In this document: piece after piece, positions 1-5,522 of the stretch
Position numbering within the stretch: the first letter of the stretch is position 1
Layout: each line of letters begins with the position of its first letter
Assembly (NCBI GenBank): GCA_002320665.1
Contig: DCKO01000117.1
Span: 1 to 6,438, forward strand
DNA from: Micavibrio sp. UBA1672
GTDB taxonomy: Bacteria > Pseudomonadota > Alphaproteobacteria > Micavibrionales > Micavibrionaceae
Length of the DNA stretch: 6,438 nucleotides
Direction: 5' to 3'
Translations under genes and position numbers: made by a program
The notes under the pieces: generated by a model
The model's database searches: none
The model's input: only the letters and a program-made list of their open reading frames with translations
Told to the model about the DNA's origin: nothing

Positions 1-42
1 TTGCTTTGGCCGTTCCGTTTCTTCACAGGAGGGAAATCATGA
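1..42 (+). CDS. Possible 3' end of an upstream gene (13 residues, partial)
   Basis: Reading frame 1 is open from the window edge and ends in a TGA at 40-42, which overlaps the ATG at 39-41 of the next gene in an ATGA arrangement. The same ATGA coupling occurs at 299-302 between the next two genes, so an operon continuing from the left is plausible. Only 13 codons are visible (tail TGGKS) and the other two frames are also open over this short stretch, so nothing can be said about the product and the call is weak. Confidence 0.3.
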   Translation: MLWPFRFFTGGKS

Positions 43-302
43 CCGCACGTATCATCATTCTTAAAAGCTGCGCAGTGATCTTACGTACTTTGGGGCGTTT
101 CCTCGATCATTACCAGCTTATTATGCTGATCCTGTTTTTTGTTTTGGAAACAGGGCCGCATATGCGGGCAATCAACCCTTATTACCATGATCCACGGCAT
201 CCATGCGTTTATCTCGGCTCGCGCGGCCTCGTGGAAGGCCACATCCCCGATTGCCCATTATTCGTCATCTTAAATTCAAACACAGGAAGGCATGAACCAT
301 GA
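39..302 (+). CDS. Small membrane-associated protein of unknown function (87 aa)
   Basis: I do not recognise this protein. The start at 39 is preferred over a TTG at 6 in the same frame because a strong Shine-Dalgarno (AGGAGGG, 28-34) lies just upstream. The basic N-terminus is followed by a short hydrophobic segment (about residues 25-36, YQLIMLILFFVL), which suggests a single membrane anchor or uncleaved signal. The C-terminal part, about residues 45-87, is polar with two cysteines (C56 and C72) in the contexts PCVYLGSRG and PDCPLFVIL; these could form a disulphide if this half is periplasmic. Its stop overlaps the next start (ATGA at 299-302), so the two are probably translationally coupled. 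Its position on the integrase side of the tRNA suggests cargo or transfer genes of the integrated element; that is inference. Confidence 0.6.
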   Translation: MTARIIILKSCAVILRTLGRFLDHYQLIMLILFFVLETGPHMRAINPYYHDPRHPCVYLGSRGLVEGHIPDCPLFVILNSNTGRHEP

Positions 303-544
303 GTAAAGACACCCCAACATCACATGAAATCCATGATGCACACAGCACGTCCGGTCAATACAGGCCGCGTGAGGATCATAGCGATTTTCAACCCTTCAAC
401 CTCAACCCAACAGAAAGGAGTGTAACAACAATCCCCAAGACAATGACGATGCGTGAACAGCGTGATGCGGTGATGAAGCAAGCGCAAAAAGAACGCGATG
501 TGCCTGATCTTGAGCGTAGTCATGACCGCAGCTATTCACGATGA
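299..544 (+). CDS. Small hydrophilic protein of unknown function (81 aa)
   Basis: Not recognised. The gene begins within the stop codon of the preceding gene (ATGA, 299-302) and has a good Shine-Dalgarno (AGGAAGG, 284-290). The protein has no membrane segment. The first half is rich in His, Asp, Ser and Pro and looks disordered; the second half is highly charged (MREQRDAVMKQAQKERD at about residues 50-66) and probably helical. This composition would suit a small DNA- or protein-binding accessory factor, but no motif identifies it. It is followed by a leader of about 156 bp without genes before the recombinase pair, so it is probably the last gene of an upstream operon. Confidence 0.6.
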   Translation: MSKDTPTSHEIHDAHSTSGQYRPREDHSDFQPFNLNPTERSVTTIPKTMTMREQRDAVMKQAQKERDVPDLERSHDRSYSR

Positions 545-591
545 TATAGGAATATAAACCAATATTTTAACAAAATACACGGCGCTGCGTC

Positions 592-620
592 TTGCCGGAT
601 TTTTAAAAACGACATATGTT
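592..620 (+). promoter_or_regulatory. Candidate promoter for the recombinase operon
   Basis: A TTGCCG hexamer (592-597) and a TATGTT hexamer (615-620) are separated by 17 bp, which fits a sigma-70 type promoter. Transcription would start around 626-628, inside the inverted repeat at 621-656. The -10 hexamer overlaps the palindrome ACATATGT (612-619), a possible operator. This is a visual match only. Confidence 0.3.
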
Positions 621-656
621 CCTTTTTTGTTCTTTTGAGCAAAAGAAAAAAAGAGG
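621..656 (+). repeat. Near-perfect 16-bp inverted repeat (A/T-rich hairpin)
   Basis: The left arm 621-636 (CCTTTTTTGTTCTTTT) and right arm 641-656 (AAAAGAAAAAAAGAGG) pair at 14 of 16 positions, with one additional T-G wobble and one mismatch, around a GAGC loop (637-640). The outer end of the right arm merges into a purine-rich Shine-Dalgarno-like stretch (AGGAGGA, 654-660). The stem is too A/T-rich for a typical intrinsic terminator and has no T-tract after it on this strand. It could be an operator, an RNA structure at the transcript 5' end, or on the other strand a poor terminator. Confidence 0.5.
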
Positions 657-700
657 AGGAAAACTAGGAGCCAAACACACACAACAAACAGGAGCCAGCC

Positions 701-1003
701 ATGAGCAAACAACACCGCCCAACGTTTAGTATCAACGTTAATGAGTACCAGAAACACTTAGAAGATAGCTCGATTAGCGATGCGGAGAAACAGGAGCTAT
801 TAGAAACACTCTGGGATATAATTTGTGAACTGGTACAGCTCGGCTATGGCGTACATCCCATGCAACAGCTTGATGAAAGCTGTGGGCAAGATAAAGGTGA
901 TTCTGGAAAAAGTGAAAAAGCTGATTCATCTGCGCTAGACTCAAAGCATGGATCACTCATCAAGGCATTCATGGATGCCTGCGACAAAGACGATAATCAA
1001 TAA
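701..1003 (+). CDS. Small acidic protein encoded upstream of the serine recombinase (100 aa)
   Basis: The product is an acidic cytoplasmic protein with no signal or membrane segment. Residues 8-52 form the recognisable part: a helical region with ITVxxY-like and LxxLWxIxxxxVxLGYGVHP-like features (EYQKHLEDSSISDAEK, then ETLWDIICELVQLGYG, then HPMQQ). From memory, similar proteins of about 80-100 aa sit next to serine recombinases in many alphaproteobacterial genomes; their function is not established to my knowledge. Residues 60-85 are a low-complexity Ser/Lys/Asp/Gly linker and the tail is acidic. The start is supported by AGGAG at 690-694. The stop is 14 bp before the recombinase ATG, so the two are cotranscribed. 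A role as accessory or directionality factor for the recombinase is possible but only inferred from position. Confidence 0.8.
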   Translation: MSKQHRPTFSINVNEYQKHLEDSSISDAEKQELLETLWDIICELVQLGYGVHPMQQLDESCGQDKGDSGKSEKADSSALDSKHGSLIKAFMDACDKDDNQ

Positions 1004-1009
1004 GGAGGG
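1002..1009 (+). promoter_or_regulatory. Strong ribosome binding site for the recombinase
   Basis: AAGGAGGG begins within the TAA stop of the preceding gene and lies 8 bases before the ATG at 1018. It fixes 1018 as the start rather than the out-of-frame ATG at 1010, which would sit too close to the Shine-Dalgarno. Confidence 0.75.
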
Positions 1010-1017
1010 ATGAAACA

Positions 1018-2655
1018 ATGCTGGATTTTGGTCAAAACCACCACGGGCTAACGGATGCTGTGATTTATGCAAGGGTGTCGTCACAGGCACAAGTCAAAGC
1101 TGGGCAAGGCGTTGAGTCACAGATTACCTATTGTAAACAATATGCAGGCTACAAGGGCTATACTGTTCACCGCACTTTCAAGGATTCTGGCATTACAGGC
1201 AGTAAAGCAGACCGTAATGGTATCAAGGAAATGCTGGCGTTTCTGAAAAACAATAAGAACAAGCGATTTGTATGCCTTGTTGATGACGTTTCTAGGCTAG
1301 CCCGCGATATCCGAGTCCACCTTGACCTCAGAGACGCGATAGATAGCTGTTATGCCGTGCTGGAAAGTCCGGCCATGACATTTGGCGTTGATGCTGACGG
1401 GCGGTATTTTGAGAATATGCAGGCGTTAAGTGCCATGCATCACCGCGAGAAGAACGCCGAGCAAACCAAAAAACGCATGCAGGCTCGCGCCATCAATGGC
1501 TATTGGCCATTTCCTGCGGTGATTGGTCTAAAACATGAGCGCAAATCCGGTCACGGTAAGGTCATGGTGCCGGATGAACCTTTGGCCTCGATTATCAAAG
1601 AAGGCATGGAAGGTTTCGCCAATGGGCGTTTCCAGACACAAAGCGAAGTTGCTCGCTTTTTTGAAAGCCATGTAGAATTTCCTAAAAACCGCCATGGCAA
1701 AGTAACAGTTGAGGCCGCAAACCGTATTCTGACCCGCGTGCTTTATGCGGGGTATATCGAAATGCCGAAATGGAATATTGATCTGCGCAAAGGTCAGCAT
1801 GAAGGGTTGGTCAGTTTGAAAACGTTTGAGAAAATACAGGAGCGCCTGAACGGCAAAGCCAAAGTGCCTGTGCGCAATGATATTGACGCGGATTTTCCTT
1901 TGCGTGGCTTTGTGGCTTGTGGCGATTGTGGCCATCCTCTGACCTCAAGCTGGTCGAAGAGCAAGACAGGCAAGAAGCATCCATATTACATGTGCTTCAA
2001 AAAGGGTTGCACCAGCAAAGGCAAATCCATACGCCGCGCCGATATGGAAGAGCAATTCGAAGACATCCTGAAAACCATGACACCATCCCACAAGCTCTTT
2101 ACGCTTGTAAAGGATATGTTCAAACGCGCATGGGATATTCAGGGTGAAAATGAAGCAGCGTGGCGACATGCGATTAAGCAGGAGATTATCGCCAAAGAGA
2201 AAAAGGTTGAAAGCCTTCTTGATCGTATCGTCGATGCGGAATCGTCAAACGTCATTACAGCCTATGAAAAACGCATCACAAAGCTAGAACGTGAAAAGCT
2301 GGTTTTAGAGGAAAATCTCTCAAAAACAGCCAAAAACAAGAAACCCTTTCAAGAGGTTTTCGAACTCACCATGAAATTCCTCGAAAGCCCGCTCACCCTT
2401 TGGAATGGGCACATCGAACATAAGCGCACAGTGCTAAAACTCACTTTTAGGGAACGTCTGGAATATGATCGAAACTCAGGGTTTCGAACCCCAATTCCAT
2501 CCAGTGTTTTCAATATGTTAGGGGATTTCTGCGCATCAAAAACGCAAATGGCGGACAGACAGGGATTCGAACCCTGGATGGGCTTGCACCCATGCCGGTT
2601 TTCAAGACCGGTGCATTCAACCACTCTGCCATCTGTCCAGACCGGTATCGTATAA
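1018..2655 (+). CDS. Large serine recombinase (site-specific integrase), 545 aa, 3' end reading through tRNA-Ser
   Basis: A cytoplasmic DNA recombinase that should cut and rejoin DNA through a phosphoserine link and mobilise the element. The N-terminal resolvase domain spans about residues 13-160. YARVSS holds the probable nucleophile S21 with R19, and SRLARD holds R93 and R96, the expected catalytic arginines. A recombinase domain follows (about 165-280; note NRILTRVLYAGY at 235-246). A zinc ribbon comes next (C301-x2-C304 and C326-x4-C331), then a coiled coil (about 385-440). The end of the family-like region is GFRTP...SVFNMLG at 488-502. Residues 511-540 are encoded antisense by the tRNA-Ser gene and 541-545 by its flank, so the natural product probably ends near 510 and this tail is an insertion-site product. 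Length is usual for large serine recombinases. It shares an operon with the 100-aa gene upstream. The direction of recombination and the exact att core cannot be read from this window. Confidence 0.93.
   Translation: MLDFGQNHHGLTDAVIYARVSSQAQVKAGQGVESQITYCKQYAGYKGYTVHRTFKDSGITGSKADRNGIKEMLAFLKNNKNKRFVCLVDDVSRLARDIRVHLDLRDAIDSCYAVLESPAMTFGVDADGRYFENMQALSAMHHREKNAEQTKKRMQARAINGYWPFPAVIGLKHERKSGHGKVMVPDEPLASIIKEGMEGFANGRFQTQSEVARFFESHVEFPKNRHGKVTVEAANRILTRVLYAGYIEMPKWNIDLRKGQHEGLVSLKTFEKIQERLNGKAKVPVRNDIDADFPLRGFVACGDCGHPLTSSWSKSKTGKKHPYYMCFKKGCTSKGKSIRRADMEEQFEDILKTMTPSHKLFTLVKDMFKRAWDIQGENEAAWRHAIKQEIIAKEKKVESLLDRIVDAESSNVITAYEKRITKLEREKLVLEENLSKTAKNKKPFQEVFELTMKFLESPLTLWNGHIEHKRTVLKLTFRERLEYDRNSGFRTPIPSSVFNMLGDFCASKTQMADRQGFEPWMGLHPCRFSRPVHSTTLPSVQTGIV
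2549..2575. other. Probable attachment site (integration junction) in the 3' end of tRNA-Ser
   Basis: The recombinase gene abuts the 3' end of an intact tRNA gene, which is the usual signature of an element integrated there. The region from the CCA end through the T arm, including the palindromic TTCGAA core, is the most likely place for the identity block shared between element and chromosome. No second copy is visible in the window, so the other end must lie left of position 1. The exact crossover is not determinable here. Serine recombinases use short cores, so the shared block may be small. Confidence 0.5.
2549..2638 (-). tRNA. tRNA-Ser, anticodon UGA
   Basis: The minus strand folds as a complete class II tRNA of 90 nt. 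It has a 7-bp acceptor stem GGACAGA/TCTGTCC, a D arm with GTGGTTGAA, and an anticodon stem CCGGT/ACCGG around the loop CTTGAAA, with anticodon TGA at 2602-2604. It has the long variable arm typical of serine (ATGGGTGCAAGCCCAT), a T arm AGGG-TTCGAAT-CCCT, discriminator G (2552) and an encoded CCA (2549-2551). It decodes UCA and probably other UCN codons. It lies entirely within the recombinase reading frame on the opposite strand and is probably the chromosomal target of the element. It appears intact, so integration has not broken it. Confidence 0.96.
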
Positions 2656-2665
2656 AGCAATCGGG

Positions 2666-2694
2666 ACTTTAAGCAGTTGAGAGACAATAATCAA
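2666..2694 (-). promoter_or_regulatory. Candidate promoter for tRNA-Ser
   Basis: On the minus strand TTGATT (2689-2694) and TAAAGT (2666-2671) are separated by 17 bp. Transcription would start about 20 bases before the tRNA 5' end at 2638. The position is right for a tRNA promoter and the hexamers are reasonable but imperfect. The region 2656-2728 contains no convincing terminator for the transporter operon that ends at 2729 on the same strand, so read-through into the tRNA cannot be excluded. Confidence 0.3.
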
Positions 2695-2728
2695 GCCTAA
2701 ACTAACTATAAATCATCTTCAATTATGC

Positions 2729-3589
2729 TTATTTCGTCCAGAAACTATGCGTATGCTTTAAATTAAATTCTTCCACATGCTGCCTGTAATTCGGATCAAA
2801 CCCCTGCTGCCTGATCGTCGCAATCAAATCCTGAAAATCCTCGCTATACTTGGCTGCAGTTGAATAGGCCTTCTTATCATCTTTAATTGATAAGTCTGTC
2901 ACGATTTTAGACCCACTGCAGGCTTTATCATCTGAATAATATTGAGACATGACAATCAGGCGTGTCCCTAAAAACAAAGCCTCTTCAAGATCATGTGTTA
3001 CAAAAAACACTGTCATCTTTTGCTCTTCCCAAAGCTCAAGCAAGAATATCTGCAAGTCTTCTCTTGTTCCTGGATCAAGCGCACCAAATGGCTCATCCAT
3101 CAAAACCACTTGCGGATGCACAAAAAGCGTTTGAATAACAGCCACGCGTTGCTGCATCCCGCCGCTAAGCTCATGAGGGTATTTCTCTAGAGAGTCACCA
3201 AGCTTCACGCGCTCCAGATAAGAAATCGCCCTTTCCCGATCTTCGGCAGTACAACGTGCAGAAGGATTTAGCTTGATCCCGAGCAAAACATTATCCAGCA
3301 CATTCAAATGAGGAAATAACGAGTATTTCTGATAGACAACGCCGCGCCTGATATCCGGCCCACCTGCATAAATACCATCAATCAAAATTTCACCGGAATC
3401 CGGTTGCTCTTGGCCTAAAATCAACCGTAACAAGGTCGACTTACCGCATCCACTCGGGCCAACCACCGTGCAAAGCTCTCCGGCTTCGACCGAAAGATCA
3501 ATATCATTGAGCACAAGGTTCTTGCCATAGGATTTATAAACATCCTCGATGTGCAAAAAATTATTTTTTCGAAGCTCTCTATGCGGCAT
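2729..3589 (-). CDS. ABC transporter ATP-binding protein, nitrate/taurine/urea-carboxylase-associated type (286 aa)
   Basis: The cytoplasmic ATPase that powers the importer encoded by the two genes before it. All motifs are intact: Walker A GPSGCGKST (44-52), Q-loop Q87, signature LSGGM (141-145) followed by QQR, Walker B VVLMDEP (161-167), D-loop ALD (170-172) and switch histidine H199. This places it in the SsuB/TauB/NrtD-like group. After the nucleotide-binding domain there is a family-specific extension of about 70 residues (about 215-286) with many charged residues; it may contact the permease or act in regulation, though this is not known. The start follows the permease stop after 3 bp and has a GAAAAGG Shine-Dalgarno (3599-3605), so translation is probably coupled. 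It is the last gene of the operon; no clear terminator follows before tRNA-Ser. Confidence 0.93.
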   Translation of the reverse strand: MPHRELRKNNFLHIEDVYKSYGKNLVLNDIDLSVEAGELCTVVGPSGCGKSTLLRLILGQEQPDSGEILIDGIYAGGPDIRRGVVYQKYSLFPHLNVLDNVLLGIKLNPSARCTAEDRERAISYLERVKLGDSLEKYPHELSGGMQQRVAVIQTLFVHPQVVLMDEPFGALDPGTREDLQIFLLELWEEQKMTVFFVTHDLEEALFLGTRLIVMSQYYSDDKACSGSKIVTDLSIKDDKKAYSTAAKYSEDFQDLIATIRQQGFDPNYRQHVEEFNLKHTHSFWTK

Positions 3590-3592
3590 GAT

Positions 3593-4438
3593 TTACATCC
3601 TTTTCTTGGCAACATACCACGGATAGAAGACCACATTGGCTTTGCGTAATAAGCTATCAAGCACAAAACCCGTAAGCGTAATCACAGCCACATACGGGAT
3701 AATAACATCCATAGCCAGATAACGCCGCACCAGAAAGATCCTGTAGCCTAGCCCATCCGTCGACGCGATAGCCTCAGCGGCAATAAGGAACAGCCACGCC
3801 GCACCAAGAGATAAACGCACAGCATCAATTAACCTTGGCATAATCTGCGGCAATATCACACGATACAACAAACCAAAAATCGAAGAATTAAAGGTCAAAG
3901 TTTTGACAATTTGCTCCTTCGGGATTGAACCCACATATTCATAAATGTCCCGCGATATAAACCAGACAGTCCCTAGAAAGATTAGTGCTATTTTCCCCGT
4001 TTCATTAACGCCGAATATAATAAATAAAATCGGCAAAATTGCCAAAGGCGGCACAATCGAACAAAACGTAATAAAGGGTAAGAAGCTCCGCTTAACGATG
4101 GGAAAAAGCCCCATAGCAATACCGAGCACCAGAGCAGTCAACGCCGCCAGCCCGATCCCCGAGCCCAAACGTTTCATACTCGAAAGCCAGTCATTAAATA
4201 AAAGATATTCTCCCGTTCGCTTATCCGCCTCGAAAGCATATCGATAAAACGCATCAAACATAGAGGTAAAAGCCGGCATAACTTTATCTGACGGGTTTTC
4301 AGATAGCCTTGCCTCAGAACCAAAATAATAAGCCGCAATCAGAAAAATAAACGGTAGAAGCCCCAGACAAACAATCAAAGGACGGGACATATTACGCCCC
4401 AGCCCCAGTAACTCGGCCTTATTCGGTAAAAGAGACAT
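3593..4438 (-). CDS. ABC transporter permease, nitrate/taurine/urea-carboxylase-associated type (281 aa)
   Basis: Inner-membrane channel subunit of the importer, probably a homodimer. Hydrophobic segments are visible at about residues 20-39, 94-113, 125-143, 148-166, 210-225 and 245-265, matching the six-helix plan of binding-protein-dependent permeases. Between the first two lies a soluble loop of about 50 residues (SEARLSENPS to DWLSSMKR). The cytoplasmic coupling loop that docks on the ATPase is at about 173-201 (PKEQIVKTL... and RVILPQIMP). The I-LP end is conserved, but the classical EAA---G is altered to EQIVKTLTFN, without the usual alanines and glycine. The gene starts 5 bp after the binding-protein stop; its Shine-Dalgarno is weak (GAGGGG lies too far upstream), so it probably relies on coupling. 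Confidence 0.92.
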   Translation of the reverse strand: MSLLPNKAELLGLGRNMSRPLIVCLGLLPFIFLIAAYYFGSEARLSENPSDKVMPAFTSMFDAFYRYAFEADKRTGEYLLFNDWLSSMKRLGSGIGLAALTALVLGIAMGLFPIVKRSFLPFITFCSIVPPLAILPILFIIFGVNETGKIALIFLGTVWFISRDIYEYVGSIPKEQIVKTLTFNSSIFGLLYRVILPQIMPRLIDAVRLSLGAAWLFLIAAEAIASTDGLGYRIFLVRRYLAMDVIIPYVAVITLTGFVLDSLLRKANVVFYPWYVAKKRM

Positions 4439-4443
4439 CAGGC

Positions 4444-5499
4444 TTATAATTGCCCCTCTGCTGCCATTTCCATATAGCTATTATCAAATCTCAATCTTAT
4501 ATTGTTTGTATCGCCAAGAATACTAGCATCAGGCAATTCAATACCAACCGCATCTGCACTATCCATGCCTTGCGCGTACAATCCCTTATTGAAAGAGAAA
4601 TTACGCACATAATCCATAGTCTCTTTAAGCAATTCTGGCCTTGCATATTCTATAGCCTTTGCAGGTGTATAAAACATTGCCGTTGTTTTAAGCTGCTCTT
4701 CGAATTGCCCCAAAGTACCACCAGCTTGTTGGGCCATAAACCCAAGCGCTTCGGCTTTTTGCTCGTCCCCTGCCTCGCCATTCATGTGAGTCATAGCCTC
4801 ATACCAAGCTCCAACAAGCGCTTTTTTTAGCTTTTCATCAGCATCTGTGTGTACAATCATAACATCAAGAATTTCACCTGGAATTGATGAAGAATCAAAA
4901 AGGATTTTGGCACCTTCTTTACCCTTGATCTCATTAACGATAGGATTCCAAGTCACAACATTCGCCGCGGGATCAGACATAAACAAACCGCCAATATCGG
5001 CATCACTCGTATTCACCAATGTTAAATCACGCTCGCTCAATCCATTTTGATCCAAAGCGCGCGCCAGTAAATAATGGCTAACAGATAGCTCAACAAGCTT
5101 AACTTCCAGCCCCTTTAATCCAGCAATGTTATCGGCACTTTGCGCTACAATAGCATCATTCCCATCAGAATAATCACCAATGATAATCGCACTTGAATCC
5201 ACCCCACCGATCGCTGGGATAGTCAAAGCGTCCATGTTAGTCGCCGTTACACCGTCAAATTCTCCGGCTGTATATAGATTAATACTTTCAATATAATCAT
5301 TCACCAGCACAACCTCGACATCAATGCCGTATTTCTCAGCCCATTTATCCATGATGCCAGACTCTTCGATATAGCCCCATGCTTCCCATCCCGTGTAATG
5401 AGACCATGCCACCTTATAGCTCTCGGCATACGCTGAAGAATTTAGTGAAAAGAAAGCCACAGCCGCAAAAGCCAAGGATTTCAATAACTGTTTAGTCAT
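4444..5499 (-). CDS. Periplasmic substrate-binding protein, urea carboxylase-associated ABC transporter family (TIGR03427-like), 351 aa
   Basis: The binding protein that captures the substrate in the periplasm and delivers it to the permease. A Sec signal peptide is clear: MTKQLLKS, a hydrophobic core, and AYA at 23-25 with probable cleavage before E26. There is no lipobox, so it is soluble. The mature protein carries stretches I recall as hallmarks of the urea carboxylase-region binding proteins: W32-x4-GWEAWGY, TNMDALTIPA (87-96), GGVDSSA (98-104), GND (113-115), LSVSHYLLARALD (128-140), NTSDADI (153-159) and TWNP (173-176). Relatives sit beside urea or guanidine carboxylase genes, which makes a urea- or guanidine-like substrate plausible. 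No such enzyme is in this window and this copy follows telA, so the substrate is unproven. AAAGG precedes the start, and the gene lies 23 bp after the TelA stop. Confidence 0.9.
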   Translation of the reverse strand: MTKQLLKSLAFAAVAFFSLNSSAYAESYKVAWSHYTGWEAWGYIEESGIMDKWAEKYGIDVEVVLVNDYIESINLYTAGEFDGVTATNMDALTIPAIGGVDSSAIIIGDYSDGNDAIVAQSADNIAGLKGLEVKLVELSVSHYLLARALDQNGLSERDLTLVNTSDADIGGLFMSDPAANVVTWNPIVNEIKGKEGAKILFDSSSIPGEILDVMIVHTDADEKLKKALVGAWYEAMTHMNGEAGDEQKAEALGFMAQQAGGTLGQFEEQLKTTAMFYTPAKAIEYARPELLKETMDYVRNFSFNKGLYAQGMDSADAVGIELPDASILGDTNNIRLRFDNSYMEMAAEGQL

Positions 5500-5522
5500 A
5501 TCTATAACCTTTCCCTTTAGAT

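Larger units (their letters stand above)
545..700. other. AT-rich intergenic leader before the recombinase operon
   Basis: This gene-free stretch holds several signals. There is an A/T-only inverted repeat (TATTTT-AAC-AAAATA, 563-577), a candidate sigma-70 promoter (592-620), an 8-bp palindrome ACATATGT (612-619) on its -10 region, a long A/T-rich hairpin (621-656), and three purine-rich Shine-Dalgarno-like stretches (654-660, 666-670 and 690-694). Only the last is correctly spaced for the ATG at 701. The sequence AGGAGCCA occurs twice, at 666-673 and 690-697, 24 bp apart. The layout looks like a regulated leader, but no regulator can be named. Confidence 0.5.

Noticed and set aside
536..757. 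Minus-strand hydrophobic frame of 73 codons over the leader
   Set aside because: It starts with GTG without a Shine-Dalgarno and its hydrophobicity comes from reading the A-rich leader in reverse. A small membrane toxin cannot be excluded, but nothing supports it.
1528..1935. Minus-strand frame of 135 codons inside the recombinase
   Set aside because: Antisense to a clearly coding region with conserved recombinase motifs; no start signals.
2500..2548. Terminator for tRNA-Ser just past its 3' end
   Set aside because: On the minus strand TTTGCG and CGCAGAAA can pair only with a bulge and the T-tract is in the loop, so it does not look like a working intrinsic terminator.
2349..2687. Minus-strand frame of 112 codons crossing the tRNA
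   Set aside because: It is a shadow of the recombinase 3' end and the tRNA-Ser gene; there is no ribosome binding site of note and the middle is plain tRNA sequence.
2656..2728. Terminator of the transporter operon
   Set aside because: Only weak, mismatched pairing between AGTTTAGGC-like and GCTTAAAGT-like stretches was found, with no T-tract.
4450..4830. Plus-strand frame of 126 codons inside the binding-protein gene
   Set aside because: Antisense shadow of a well-supported gene; its composition is Cys/His/Ile-rich as expected for a reverse reading.
5500..5522. Riboswitch or promoter between telA and the binding-protein gene
   Set aside because: The gap is 23 bp and is filled by the Shine-Dalgarno; there is no room for a riboswitch aptamer.
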